Of a DNA stretch of 34,532 nt, positions 10,071 through 18,680 are shown piece after piece. Origin of the DNA: Gemmatimonadaceae bacterium. Its GTDB lineage: Bacteria > Gemmatimonadota > Gemmatimonadetes > Gemmatimonadales > Gemmatimonadaceae. The number at the start of each line of letters is the position of its first letter. Within the stretch, counting starts at the first letter, position 1. The notes beneath the pieces were generated by a model. It had not been told where the DNA came from. It searched no databases and saw only the letters and a program-made list of their open reading frames with translations. The position numbers were made by a program, and so were the translations under genes. The DNA lies in the NCBI GenBank assembly GCA_017881585.1, contig JADGQS010000020.1, forward strand, positions 1-34,532, read 5' to 3'.

Positions 10071-10102
10071 CGGTCAGTCACCGGTCAGTCACCCGGCGGT
10101 CA
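10057..10102. repeat. 11-bp tandem repeat at the aroE-comF junction
   Basis: TCACCGGTCAG is repeated perfectly twice (10067-10088) with a partial third copy, flanked on both sides by CGGCGGTCA. It fills the 29-bp space between the aroE stop and the comF-like start and supplies several GTGAC start-like trinucleotides, which makes the comF start ambiguous. Confidence 0.7.
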
Positions 10103-10906
10103 TCCGCGCACCGCCTTCCACATCGCTTCGCGGTCGGGGATCGCGCCGAACCAGCGTTCGAACGCGAGCGCGCCCTGCTCGACGAGCATGGCGAGACCAT
10201 CGGCTGCGCGCAGGCCGCGCGCCCGGCAGGCGTGCACCCAGGGCGTCTCACCGCGGCGATACGCGAGATCGAGGATGTCTGCGCCGGGGGGCAGGAATGC
10301 CGGATCCATAGGGTAATCGGCTCCGTCGAGGCCGACCGGCGTCGCGTTCACCACGAGCGACGCGTCGTGAACGGCGTCGGCCACGTGTTCGAACACGCTG
10401 GCGATCCGCGCGAAACGCGAGGCGAGCGCGTTCGCACGATGACTCGTGCGGGCGACGATCCGGACGCGTGCGCCGTCCCAGCGCTCGACCGCCGCGAGCA
10501 CCGCCGCGGCGGCTCCGCCCGCTCCGAGCACGACGACCACGCCGTGATCGTGCGGCAGACCGAAGTGCCGGCGCACGGCGGCGTCAAACCCTCCGACGTC
10601 GGTGTTGTCGCCGAAGAGGGCTCCACCCTCGGTCCAGAACGTGTTCACGGCGCCCACGCGTTCGGCGACGGGACTGCGCGATCCGCAGAGCGCCGCGAAC
10701 GCCTCCTTGTGCGGCACGGTCACGTTGCCGGCGGCACCGGCGTCGCGCAGAAGGCCGGCGACGGTCGCGAGCCGTGCCGGCGTGACGTCGAGCGTCTCGT
10801 ACGTCAAAGGGATTCCGGCGCTCAGCAGTGCGGCAGTCTGCAACGCCGGGGAGAGCGAGTGCGCGACGGGGTGGCCGAGCAACACGAGCCGCCCGGGAAG
10901 CTCCAT
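10100..10906 (-). CDS. aroE: Shikimate dehydrogenase
   Basis: 268 aa. It reduces 3-dehydroshikimate with NADPH in aromatic amino-acid synthesis. Visible: shikimate-binding HSLSP at residues 16-20, catalytic Lys in NVTVPHKEAF (about residues 61-70), Asp in GDNTDVGGF near 99, the nucleotide-binding glycine loop VLGAGGAA near 125, the NADPH-type ARTSHRA after beta-2, and a C-terminal QGALAFERWFG helix. The ATG overlaps the stop of the phosphatase gene by one base (TAATG). Confidence 0.95.
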   Translation of the reverse strand: MELPGRLVLLGHPVAHSLSPALQTAALLSAGIPLTYETLDVTPARLATVAGLLRDAGAAGNVTVPHKEAFAALCGSRSPVAERVGAVNTFWTEGGALFGDNTDVGGFDAAVRRHFGLPHDHGVVVVLGAGGAAAAVLAAVERWDGARVRIVARTSHRANALASRFARIASVFEHVADAVHDASLVVNATPVGLDGADYPMDPAFLPPGADILDLAYRRGETPWVHACRARGLRAADGLAMLVEQGALAFERWFGAIPDREAMWKAVRG

Positions 10907-11382
10907 TACAGCGCCCCGCTGTTTCCGGGGCGCTCGCTCGCGATGCGGTCGAACACGAGTCCGACGATCCGCTCGAGTTCATCCGTCGTGGAGCGATAGT
11001 CCTCGAGGCCGCCACCAAACGGATCGACGATCGCCCGGCCCTCGTCCGATCGCTCCGCGTAGTCGGCGACGAGGTGCGTCTTGCCGGCTCCGCCGAGCGC
11101 TTCGACGCGCTCGACGTGGTGCGGTCCCATCGCGAGGATGAGATCGGATTCGTCCACGATCTCGCGGTTCAGCTGGCGCGAGCGGTGTGCGTTGAGGTCG
11201 AGCCTGCGTTCGATGCCGACGAGGAGCGCGCCGTCCGATGCGGGCGCGCCATCCCATGCGCTGGTGCCGGCGCTCGACGGCTGGACGTCGTGCATTCCGC
11301 GCGCGCCGGCCTCGCGCACCGCGATCGCTTCCGCGAGGGCGCTGCGACAGGTGTTGCCGGTGCAGACGAAGAGCACGCGCAC
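10906..11382 (-). CDS. Low-molecular-weight phosphatase, probably protein-arginine phosphatase (YwlE type)
   Basis: 158 aa from GTG 11382. The P-loop VCTGNTCRS carries nucleophile Cys7 and Arg13; the general-acid Asp lies in DPFGGGLEDY near residue 118. The Thr in CTGNTCRS is the residue that, in B. subtilis YwlE, favours phospho-arginine over phospho-tyrosine, and the gene sits beside the sua5/ywlC homologue as ywlE does in Bacillus. That makes arginine phosphatase the better guess, with a tyrosine phosphatase as alternative. Its start is two bases after the sua5 stop and its stop overlaps aroE. Confidence 0.85.
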   Translation of the reverse strand: MRVLFVCTGNTCRSALAEAIAVREAGARGMHDVQPSSAGTSAWDGAPASDGALLVGIERRLDLNAHRSRQLNREIVDESDLILAMGPHHVERVEALGGAGKTHLVADYAERSDEGRAIVDPFGGGLEDYRSTTDELERIVGLVFDRIASERPGNSGAL

Positions 11383-11383
11383 G

Positions 11384-12055
11384 TTAGTGGTCTCCGAGGA
11401 GGTCGGGCACGCTCTCGCGAAGCGCCGAGGCGGCGATGGCGCCGGGACGAATCACCCGCAGGCGCTTCGTCGTGCAATCCACGACGGTCGATGGTGCGGA
11501 CGCCTCCAGCGTGCCACCGTCGAGCAGCCGGATCGTGCCGCTCGCGATCTCCGCGCTCCACGACGAGAGCACATCGCCCGCGCTCATCGCCGGCGGCAGG
11601 CCGGGCCGGTTCGCGCTCGTGGACGTCAGCGGATCGCCCATCGCGGAAATGAGCCGCTGCAAGCCGGGGTGCGAGGTCCAGCGCACCGCGATGCCTCCCT
11701 CGGGTCCCCGAAGCCGCGGCGAGACGCGCCGCTCGCCGCCGCTCAGCACGAGCGTGAGCGGGCCGGGCCAGAACCGCGCGGCGAGTTGAGAGGCGGCGCG
11801 CGACAGATGGAGTCCGAGACGCTCGATCATCTCGCTGCCGGAGATGAGCAGGAGGAACGGCTTTCCGGACGGCCTGTGCTTCATGGCGACGAGCCGGTCG
11901 ACCGACGCGCTGTCGATGGCGCCGCCGAATCCGTACACGGTCTCCGTCGGATACGCGACGATTCCGCCTTCCGCGAGATGTGCGAGCGTTCCGGCGATCG
12001 ACGCTTCGATCTCGGGTAGCGACCAGAACGGCACGCCGCGAGCGCCCGTTGTCAT
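11384..12055 (-). CDS. L-threonylcarbamoyladenylate synthase (Sua5/YrdC/TsaC family)
   Basis: 223 aa from ATG 12055, which overlaps the ispD stop (ATGA); the longer open frame behind it is an ispD shadow. It makes threonylcarbamoyl-AMP for the t6A modification of ANN-decoding tRNAs. Visible: GGIVAYPTETVYGFGG (residues 30-45), the lysine-rich site KHRPSGKPFLLLI, FWPGPLTLVLSG, IAVRWTSHP, and TSANRPGLPPA. There is a short C-terminal extension after the YrdC core (DCTTKRLRVIRPGAIA) but no full Sua5 domain, so it is of the short TsaC-like kind. Confidence 0.93.
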   Translation of the reverse strand: MTTGARGVPFWSLPEIEASIAGTLAHLAEGGIVAYPTETVYGFGGAIDSASVDRLVAMKHRPSGKPFLLLISGSEMIERLGLHLSRAASQLAARFWPGPLTLVLSGGERRVSPRLRGPEGGIAVRWTSHPGLQRLISAMGDPLTSTSANRPGLPPAMSAGDVLSSWSAEIASGTIRLLDGGTLEASAPSTVVDCTTKRLRVIRPGAIAASALRESVPDLLGDH

Positions 12056-12753
12056 TCCGGGAGCGGGAAGAGCGCTTCGACGCGAGCGAAGTCGCCGTCC
12101 TCGGTGACCTTCAGCGCGCGTTCGCTGCCGCGGACGACCACGACCGGCAGCTGCAATCGTTCGCAGAGCGCGGCGTCGTCGGTGGCGGATACGCCCGCGG
12201 CGCGCGCCTCGCGATGTGCGCGCACGATCATGTCGCGCGGGAATCCCTGCGGCGTTTGCGCCCGCCAGAGGTCCGCGCGTTCGACCGTCCTCACGATCAT
12301 CCCGGCGTCGTCGACCTGCTTCAGCGTGTCGACCACCGGCAGCGCGGCGATCGCGCCGTGACCCTTGCGGGCTTCGCTCACCACGCGATCGATCGTCCCC
12401 GGCGCAACGAGCGGGCGCGCCGCGTCGTGAATGAGCACGATGCGGCACTCGTCGGGCAGGTCCTCGAGCCCATTCTGCACGGACTCGCTGCGATCCTTTC
12501 CGCCCACGGAGATCAGCATGCGCTCCACGTCGCACTGGAAGATCCACGGCGGCGGATCGCCGGCGTACGAGGACGGCAGCACGCACACGACCATCGCGAC
12601 GTCCGCGCGCTGCTGGAACGTCTGCAGCGAGTGCAGCAGCATCGGCTTCCCCGCCACCCAGCGCAACTGCTTCAGGCGGCCCTGATCGGTGCCGGTGGTG
12701 CGCGTACTCGCGCCGGCGGCTACGATGACGACTCCCACGTCGCGAAGGCTCAT
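12052..12753 (-). CDS. ispD: 2-C-methyl-D-erythritol 4-phosphate cytidylyltransferase
   Basis: 233 aa. It couples MEP to CTP in the non-mevalonate isoprenoid pathway. Visible: nucleotide-binding VIVAAGASTR (residues 9-18) with LKQL, IHDAARPLV near 108, VVDTLKQVD near 139, TPQGFPRD near 167 and TDDAAL near 190. The opening loop is a little divergent (TTGTDQGRLKQ). ispF, which often follows ispD, is absent here. It overlaps both neighbours by four bases (radA upstream, sua5 downstream). Confidence 0.94.
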   Translation of the reverse strand: MSLRDVGVVIVAAGASTRTTGTDQGRLKQLRWVAGKPMLLHSLQTFQQRADVAMVVCVLPSSYAGDPPPWIFQCDVERMLISVGGKDRSESVQNGLEDLPDECRIVLIHDAARPLVAPGTIDRVVSEARKGHGAIAALPVVDTLKQVDDAGMIVRTVERADLWRAQTPQGFPRDMIVRAHREARAAGVSATDDAALCERLQLPVVVVRGSERALKVTEDGDFARVEALFPLPE

Positions 12754-14147
12754 CGAAAGAGCCTCTTGAAGAGCTCCGTGAGCGAGGGCACACCCTCGAC
12801 GCGTATGGCCTTCGGCGCGCGTTTCGGCACACTCCTCTCGCCGACGTATGCGACGGTCATTCCCATCTTCTCGGCTTCCGCGATGCGCCGCTCAATCTGG
12901 CTGACGGCGCGAATCTCGCCGCCGAGACCGACCTCGCCGACGAACACGGCATCCGCCGGCAGCGACTTGTCGTACACGCTCGAAGCGAGCGCCGCGGCCA
13001 CGGCCAGGTCGCCCGCCGGCTCCTGCATGCGCACGCCGCCCACGACGTTGAGAAACACGTCGAGGTTCGCGAACGAAAGTCCCGCGCGTTTATCGAGCAC
13101 CGCGAGCAGGAGCGCGAGCCGGCGCGCGTCGTATCCTCCCGCCACGCGCTGTGGCGTGCCGAAGCCCGCCTTCGCCGCGAGCGCCTGGACTTCGAGCAGC
13201 ATCGGCCGCGTGCCCTCGAGGATCGCCGTGATCGCGCTCCCGGACGTGTGATGCCGTTCGCGATCGCCGAGGAAGAGCGCGGATGCATTCTCGACCGGAA
13301 TGAGTCCCTGCTGCGTCATGCGGAACACGCCGATCTCATCGACGGAGCCGAAGCGGTTCTTCGTGGCGCGCAGCACGCGGTGATCGAGCGTGCCCTCGCC
13401 CTCGAAGTAGAGCACGGTGTCGACGATGTGCTCGAGCGTCTTCGGACCGGCGATGCCGCCGCCCTTCGTCACGTGGCCGACGACGAACACCGCGATGCCG
13501 CTTTCCTTTGCAAAGCGCATCAAGCGTGCAGCACACTCACGGACCTGCCCCACGTTTCCCGGCGCACCCTCGAGATCGCCGGTGAAGACGGTCTGGATGG
13601 AATCGACGATCATCACGGTGGGAGTCCGGTCCGCGGCGGTCGCGAGGATCGTCTCGAGCAGCGTCTCGCCGAGCAGCTCGACGTCGCCGGAACTCCCGCC
13701 GAGCCGGTCGGCGCGCAGCTTCACTTGCAGCGGAGACTCTTCGCCGGACACATACAGCGTGCGCACGCCGGCGGCCTGCAGCTGCGCGGCCACTTGCAGC
13801 AGGATCGTGGACTTGCCGATACCCGGCTCACCGCCGACCAAAACCATCGAGCCCGGAACGATGCCGCCGCCGAGCACGAAGTCGAATTCAGCGAGGCCGG
13901 TGCGCAGGCGATGATCCTCGGTGCCGATGACATCGCGAATGCGGGGAGTCGGAGACACCGCGCCGCCGCTGCCGAGCGCGGTGACGCCGGCCTTGCGGCG
14001 CGCGGACCCGCCCGCGAGGACGCGCGGCGCGGCGACTTCCTCGACGAGCGTGTTCCACTCGCCGCACGTGTCGCACTTGCCCGACCACCGGAGGTGTTCG
14101 GCGCCGCACTCGGTGCAGCGATAAACAGTCTTGGCCTTCGCGCCCAT
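12750..14147 (-). CDS. radA: DNA repair protein RadA/Sms
   Basis: 465 aa. A branch-migration helicase of homologous recombination. The C4 zinc finger has Cys11/14/25/28 (CTEC and CDTC); Walker A GGEPGIGKST covers residues 105-114; the RadA-specific KNRFG motif occurs in ATKNRFGSV near 261; the C-terminal half (SGSAITAILEGTRPMLLEVQA and on) is the Lon-protease-like domain. Length and domain order are normal. It starts 21 bp after the dnaB stop and overlaps ispD. A purine-rich AAGGGATAGG lies just before the ATG. Confidence 0.97.
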   Translation of the reverse strand: MGAKAKTVYRCTECGAEHLRWSGKCDTCGEWNTLVEEVAAPRVLAGGSARRKAGVTALGSGGAVSPTPRIRDVIGTEDHRLRTGLAEFDFVLGGGIVPGSMVLVGGEPGIGKSTILLQVAAQLQAAGVRTLYVSGEESPLQVKLRADRLGGSSGDVELLGETLLETILATAADRTPTVMIVDSIQTVFTGDLEGAPGNVGQVRECAARLMRFAKESGIAVFVVGHVTKGGGIAGPKTLEHIVDTVLYFEGEGTLDHRVLRATKNRFGSVDEIGVFRMTQQGLIPVENASALFLGDRERHHTSGSAITAILEGTRPMLLEVQALAAKAGFGTPQRVAGGYDARRLALLLAVLDKRAGLSFANLDVFLNVVGGVRMQEPAGDLAVAAALASSVYDKSLPADAVFVGEVGLGGEIRAVSQIERRIAEAEKMGMTVAYVGERSVPKRAPKAIRVEGVPSLTELFKRLFR

Positions 14148-14159
14148 CCTATCCCTTAC

Positions 14160-14176
14160 CCGGTTCGCCTAACCGG
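14160..14176. repeat. Small hairpin over the dnaB stop codon
   Basis: CCGGTT and AACCGG flank a 5-base loop that contains part of the dnaB TAG stop. There is no T-run. It may affect translation coupling to radA or simply be chance in GC-rich sequence. Confidence 0.3.
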
Positions 14177-15593
14177 GCGTCCGCGCGGTCCAATTCTCGA
14201 AGCGCGTGAACTGCTTGCGGAAATTGAGTCGCACCATGCCGGTCGGCCCGTTGCGCTGTTTCTGCACGATGACCTCCGCGAGCCCTTCGATCGGCGTGCC
14301 GTCCGGCATCTTCGTGGCGTTGCCCGAGTCGTCGACCGGACGATCGTACATCTCCGGACGGTAGATGAACATGACGACATCGGCGTCCTGCTCGATGGCG
14401 CCCGACTCGCGGAGGTCGGAGAGCTGGGGGCGCTTGTTCTCGCCCGTGCGCTGTTCCGGCGCCCGTGACAGCTGCGAGAGCGCGACCACCGGAACATTCA
14501 GTTCCTTCGCGAGGATCTTCAGCGAGCGGGAGATCTGGCTGATCTCCTGCTGGCGGCTCTCCGAGTTCAACGGTCCCTGGATGAGCTGCAGGTAGTCGAC
14601 GATCACCATCTTGATCCCCGCCTGCGACTTGAGCCGCCGCGCGCGCGACCGGATCTCGAGCAGCGTAAGGCCGGGCGTGTCGTCGATCCAGATGGGCGCC
14701 TGCCCGAGCAGGGCCGCCGCCTTGGCGAGATTGGAGTGATCCTGGCTGTTGAGCTTGCCGGACCGCAAACGCTGGGCATCGATGAATCCCTCGGAAGCGA
14801 GCATGCGCTGGATGAGAGATTCCTTACTCATTTCGAGCGAAAAAATCGCTATCGGAAAATTGCCCTCGACGGCGGCGTATTGCGCGATGTTCAGCACGAA
14901 CGCGGTTTTTCCCATCGAAGGGCGCGCCGCGATGATGATCAGGTCCGAGGGCTGGAATCCGAGCGTGATCTTGTCGAGGTCGGTGAAGCCCGTGGCGACG
15001 CCCGTGAGCGGCCCGCCTTCGCGCAGCTGTTCGATGCGCTCCATCGCCGGCCAGAGCAGCTCCTTGATGCGCATGAAGCCGTCGGTGCCGCGCTGCTGGC
15101 TCACCTGGAAAATGCGATGCTCGGCCAGGTCGATGAGATCGGCCGCGTCCGCGCCGGATTCGTGCGCCTCGACGACGAGCCCCTGCGCCACCTCGATGAG
15201 CCGGCGACGCAGCGCTTTTTCCTTCACGATGCGCAGATGGTACTCGACGTTCGCTGCCGTCGGCACGACGTCGAGCAGCGTGCCGATGTAGTCCTTTCCT
15301 CCGGCCGCCGCGAGCCCGCCCTGCTTCTCGAGTTCGTTGGCGAGCGTCAGCGGGTCGAGGACCGCACCCTGCTGATGCAGCGACAGCATCGCGCGGAACA
15401 TGCGGCGGTGCGCTTCGCGATAGAACATCGTCTCGTCGACGAGTTCCACCGCGCGCACGATCGCGTCGGCGTCGAGCAGCATCGCGCCCAGCACCGCCTG
15501 CTCCGCATCCTCCGACCAGGGAGGCTTGCGGTCGCGGAACGGATCACGCGCCGCTTGCGGCGCTATCGAAAACTCTGCGGGCGAGCTGGACAT
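14169..15593 (-). CDS. dnaB: Replicative DNA helicase DnaB
   Basis: 474 aa, normal. The N-terminal DnaB domain begins around PPWSEDAEQAVLGAMLLD (residues 24-41). The RecA-like domain has Walker A ARPSMGKTAF near 223, the EMSKESLIQRML helix, Walker B MVIVDYLQLI near 325, and SQLSRAPEQR and ADVVMFIYRPE further on. No intein is present. It unwinds DNA at the replication fork. The ATG at 15593 lies inside the uracil-glycosylase gene, an overlap of 50 bp, which is long compared with the 1-4 bp overlaps around it; no better in-frame start is seen downstream. Confidence 0.97.
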   Translation of the reverse strand: MSSSPAEFSIAPQAARDPFRDRKPPWSEDAEQAVLGAMLLDADAIVRAVELVDETMFYREAHRRMFRAMLSLHQQGAVLDPLTLANELEKQGGLAAAGGKDYIGTLLDVVPTAANVEYHLRIVKEKALRRRLIEVAQGLVVEAHESGADAADLIDLAEHRIFQVSQQRGTDGFMRIKELLWPAMERIEQLREGGPLTGVATGFTDLDKITLGFQPSDLIIIAARPSMGKTAFVLNIAQYAAVEGNFPIAIFSLEMSKESLIQRMLASEGFIDAQRLRSGKLNSQDHSNLAKAAALLGQAPIWIDDTPGLTLLEIRSRARRLKSQAGIKMVIVDYLQLIQGPLNSESRQQEISQISRSLKILAKELNVPVVALSQLSRAPEQRTGENKRPQLSDLRESGAIEQDADVVMFIYRPEMYDRPVDDSGNATKMPDGTPIEGLAEVIVQKQRNGPTGMVRLNFRKQFTRFENWTARTPG

Positions 15594-16521
15594 CTTCCCA
15601 AGTGGGGCGCTTCCACGATGGATTGCGGAGCAACGCGGCGGGGTGGTAGGTGACGATCAGCGGCACCCCGTAATAGCGGTGTACCTGTCCGCGCAATTTA
15701 CCGATTGGTTGCGTGGTCTGCAGGAGAGTTTGCGACGCGAACGTGCCGAGGGCAAGGATCACTCTGGGCTGGAGCAGCTCCAGCTGGCGCAACAGGTACG
15801 GGCTGCAGGCCTTGATCTCGTCCGGCGCCGGATTCCTGTTGCCCGGCGGGCGGTGCTTGAGGACGTTGCAGATGAAGACGTCTTCCCGCGCGAGATTGAT
15901 TGCGGCGAGGATCTTCGTCAGGAGCTGACCCGCCGCGCCGACGAACGGCCGGCCGGTTTCGTCCTCCGTCGCGCCCGGCGCTTCGCCGACGCAGACGAAT
16001 CCCGCGTGCGGGTTTCCTTCGCCGGGCACCGGATTCTTCGCGCCCGCGTACAGCGCGCACGCCGTGCACGACGCGACGGCAGCCGCAACGGCGGCGATCG
16101 AATCGAGATTCGCGAGGGCGCCCGCACCGGGTTCCGTCGCGTGTCCGACGACGATGCCCGGCTTGAGGTCGCCGCTCGCGCTCTCGCTCGGTCCCGTCGG
16201 CTTCGGCATCTCGTACCGGCCGACCTTCTCGGGCGTCGCTTCGGCTACGGGCGGGTCGCCGGCCGGCTTCGCCGGCGTCGCCGCGTTGCCGGGCTGATCC
16301 ACGCCCACCGAGCGAAGCGCCTCACGCCAGTCGCCGCTCACGGGGCCGCTCACGGGGCCGCTCACGCGCGCCTCGCGCGGCGAAGGCTTCGTCGGGATCG
16401 TGCCGCGCACGCCGAGCGCGCTCAGCGCGTCCTCGACCGAAAGGCCGTCGAGCACGAACTCGCTCTCGCCGAGTTCGCGCCGCTGCTCGAGATACTCGCG
16501 CAGCCGGTCCCTAGCGTCCAT
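15544..16521 (-). CDS. Uracil-DNA glycosylase, family 4 type, with N-terminal extension
   Basis: 325 aa; the catalytic domain starts near residue 143 and is preceded by a low-complexity extension containing VSGPVSGPVSG and many Pro/Ala/Glu. Domain signs: SCTACALYAG (Cys152, Cys155), motif A GEAPGATEDETGRPFVGAAGQ near 179, CNVLKHRPPGNRNP near 218, KACSPYLLRQ (Cys239), and motif B TYHPAALLRN near 291. In family 4 enzymes the stretch usually reads KCRPP, the Cys being a [4Fe-4S] ligand; here it is His223, with the normal 15-residue spacing to Cys239. The protein should remove uracil from DNA. It overlaps dnaB by 50 bp and coaBC by 11 bp. Some relatives are annotated as SPO1 DNA-polymerase-related proteins. 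Confidence 0.88.
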   Translation of the reverse strand: MDARDRLREYLEQRRELGESEFVLDGLSVEDALSALGVRGTIPTKPSPREARVSGPVSGPVSGDWREALRSVGVDQPGNAATPAKPAGDPPVAEATPEKVGRYEMPKPTGPSESASGDLKPGIVVGHATEPGAGALANLDSIAAVAAAVASCTACALYAGAKNPVPGEGNPHAGFVCVGEAPGATEDETGRPFVGAAGQLLTKILAAINLAREDVFICNVLKHRPPGNRNPAPDEIKACSPYLLRQLELLQPRVILALGTFASQTLLQTTQPIGKLRGQVHRYYGVPLIVTYHPAALLRNPSWKRPTWEDVQLARRVFDSAASGA

Positions 16522-17719
16522 TCAGGATCTCTTCGACGCGGTCGAGCACGGCGTCGGCGACGTCCGGCTTGCTCAACAGCGGCAGCACCGCGGGTTCGGC
16601 GCTTGGCGAGAGGATCGTCACGCGGTTCGTGTCGACGCCGAAACCGGCGCCTTCCTCCCGCGCATCGTTCACGACGATCAGGTCGAGCGCCTTCGCCGCG
16701 AGTTTTTCGCGGGCGTGCCGCATCACGTCGTCGGTCTCGAGCGCGAAGCCGACGATCACAGCGCCCTTCTTCCTCGCGTCGCGCGTCGTCGCGAGGATGT
16801 CGCCGGTGTTTTCGAGCGCGATGGAATCGGGACGCTGCGCCTTCTTGATCTTTCCGGCGGCGGCGTGTGTTGGGCGAAAGTCGGCTGGCGCGGCCGCCAT
16901 CACGAGCACGTCGGAACTCGCGAGCTCGGCGCGAACGGCGTCGTGCATTTCTTCGGTGCTCTCCACATGCACCACGCGGACGTCATGCGGCGGCGCGACG
17001 GCGAGTGGGCCTGCCACGAGCGTCACGTCGGCGCCGCGTCGCCACGCGGCGGCCGCGATCGCGACGCCCATCTTGCCGCTGCTGTAGTTCGAGAGGAAGC
17101 GAACGGGATCGAGCGCCTCTCGAGTGGGACCCGCCGTGACCAGCACGCGACGGCCCGCGAGCGCACCGCGCGCCTCGAGCATGCGGCCCACGTGCGCGAA
17201 GATTCTCTCCGGCTCCGGCATCCGGCCCGGGCCGGATCCCTCCTGGGGGGACGCGAGCGGGCCCAGCTCGGGGTCGAGCACCGTGTATCCGAGCGAGCGC
17301 AGGTGCGCGACGTTCTCCGCCGTCTGCCGGTGCGCCCACATGCGATCGTTCATGGCCGGAACGAGCAGCACGGGCGCGTCCGCGGCGAGAAGGCAGGCGC
17401 TGAGCAGGTCGTCCGCGCGGCCCGACGCGGCGCGCGAAAGAAAATCCGCCGTAGCCGGCGCGACGACGATCAGCGCGGCGGCGCGAGCAAGCGTGATGTG
17501 ATCGAGCGCATGTCCCTCGGCGACGAGCTCCGTGTGCACCGGCCGTCCCGTGAGCGCTTCGAAGGTCACCGCGCCGATGAACTCACGGGCGGACCTCGTC
17601 AGCACCACATCCACTTCGGCGCCGGCCTGCGCGAGGAGCCGGGCGAGCCACGCCGTCTTGTAACTCGCGATTCCCCCAGTGACGCCGAGGAGAACGCGCC
17701 GGCCCTCGTACGGGCGCAC
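16511..17719 (-). CDS. coaBC: Bifunctional phosphopantothenoylcysteine decarboxylase/synthetase
   Basis: 402 aa from a GTG at 17719. The CoaC half (about residues 1-185) is an FMN-dependent decarboxylase: VLLGVTGGIASYK, the His in DHITLAR, VVAPATADF, and VPAMNDRMW. The CoaB half begins near 190 with RVLVTAGPTREALDPVRFLSNYSSGKMG and includes the CTP-binding KIKK stretch and IVVNDA. Together they convert phosphopantothenate and cysteine to 4'-phosphopantetheine on the way to CoA. The gene follows rpoZ by 38 bp, the common rpoZ-coaBC order. Confidence 0.96.
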   Translation of the reverse strand: MRPYEGRRVLLGVTGGIASYKTAWLARLLAQAGAEVDVVLTRSAREFIGAVTFEALTGRPVHTELVAEGHALDHITLARAAALIVVAPATADFLSRAASGRADDLLSACLLAADAPVLLVPAMNDRMWAHRQTAENVAHLRSLGYTVLDPELGPLASPQEGSGPGRMPEPERIFAHVGRMLEARGALAGRRVLVTAGPTREALDPVRFLSNYSSGKMGVAIAAAAWRRGADVTLVAGPLAVAPPHDVRVVHVESTEEMHDAVRAELASSDVLVMAAAPADFRPTHAAAGKIKKAQRPDSIALENTGDILATTRDARKKGAVIVGFALETDDVMRHAREKLAAKALDLIVVNDAREEGAGFGVDTNRVTILSPSAEPAVLPLLSKPDVADAVLDRVEEILNGR

Positions 17720-17757
17720 GGCTGCTCGGTCCGCGGCCGTTGTCGTGGGGGTGCGGG

Positions 17758-17967
17758 TTACTCCGACCGGCGGCGCGGCACGACGCGATACTCGATGTTG
17801 CCGGCGGTGAGTTCCTCGAGCGAGCGCGTCGTGAGCTTCTTCTCACCGCTCTTGGAGCGGTCGCGGGGGAACTCGTTCAGCACACGGGCGTACTTCGCGG
17901 CGACGAGAATCGCGAGGTACTTGTTCGCCGCGTGGACCGTGACTTCGTTCGGAGTGAAAACGCGCAT
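17758..17967 (-). CDS. rpoZ: RNA polymerase omega subunit
   Basis: 69 aa. It starts MRVFTPNEVTVHAANKYLAIL, continues AAKYARVLNE and has the RpoZ core EKKLTTRSLEELTAGNIEYR, ending VVPRRRSE. Omega helps assemble the beta-prime subunit. The ATG has an AGAGG ribosome site ten bases upstream. It lies between gmk (49 bp upstream) and coaBC, a conserved arrangement. Confidence 0.93.
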   Translation of the reverse strand: MRVFTPNEVTVHAANKYLAILVAAKYARVLNEFPRDRSKSGEKKLTTRSLEELTAGNIEYRVVPRRRSE

Positions 17968-18016
17968 GGTTCAAGACCTCTGTAAGTTCGAAAATGCGAA
18001 ACTACCGTCCGGGCTA

Positions 18017-18673
18017 TTACTGCGGTCCGTCGCCTGTCGTCTGCCGTCTGATTTCAAAATCGAGCGTGCCGATCAGATCGGCAAGCTGCGAATCGAGCGC
18101 CCTGATCCGCTCCCGTTTCACTTCCTCGGCGTCGATGATCGACGACACCCGGGCCACCGTGGGCTCGAGATCGTCGTTCACCAGCACATAATGATAACGA
18201 CTTACCACCTGTAATTCCTCATGGGCGCTCTTCAGGCGGGTCAGGAGGGTGGCCCCGTCCTCCGTATTCCGCTCCTGAAGCCGGGCCAAAAGCACCCCCA
18301 CGGACGGCGGGAGCATGAACACCAGGACCGCCCCGGGCCACGCCCCGGCGAACTGGGCGGCCCCCTGAACGTCGATGTCCATTATTACGTGTTTCCCGCT
18401 CGCCAGCACCGCGCTCACCGCGGACTTCAGCGTTCCGTAGAACTTCCCGTGCACCAGGGCCCATTCGGCGAACTCGCCGCGTTCTCGATGCTCGATGAAC
18501 TGCCCTTCGGTGAGGAAGTGATAATCCACTCCGTCCACCTCGCCCGCTCGCGGTGCGCGCGTGGTGCACGAGACCGAGTAGCCGAGGTCGCCGCGCCGCT
18601 GCATCAGCAGCTTCGTGACCGTCGTCTTGCCGCCGCCCGACGGCGCCGAGAGCACCAGCGGAAACGGGTTCAT
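18017..18673 (-). CDS. gmk: Guanylate kinase
   Basis: 218 aa. It phosphorylates GMP to GDP. P-loop SAPSGGGKTT lies at residues 9-18, followed by VSCTTRAPRAGEVDGVDYHFLT (GMP binding, about 34-55), FAEWALVHGKFYGT, the Walker-B-like VIMDIDVQGAAQ near 95, and the lid RLQERNTED near 132. The P-loop has Ala where many homologues have Gly (GPSGxGK), a common variant. The stop is TAA at 18017. Confidence 0.96.
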   Translation of the reverse strand: MNPFPLVLSAPSGGGKTTVTKLLMQRRGDLGYSVSCTTRAPRAGEVDGVDYHFLTEGQFIEHRERGEFAEWALVHGKFYGTLKSAVSAVLASGKHVIMDIDVQGAAQFAGAWPGAVLVFMLPPSVGVLLARLQERNTEDGATLLTRLKSAHEELQVVSRYHYVLVNDDLEPTVARVSSIIDAEEVKRERIRALDSQLADLIGTLDFEIRRQTTGDGPQ

Positions 18674-18680
18674 GGGGCAA

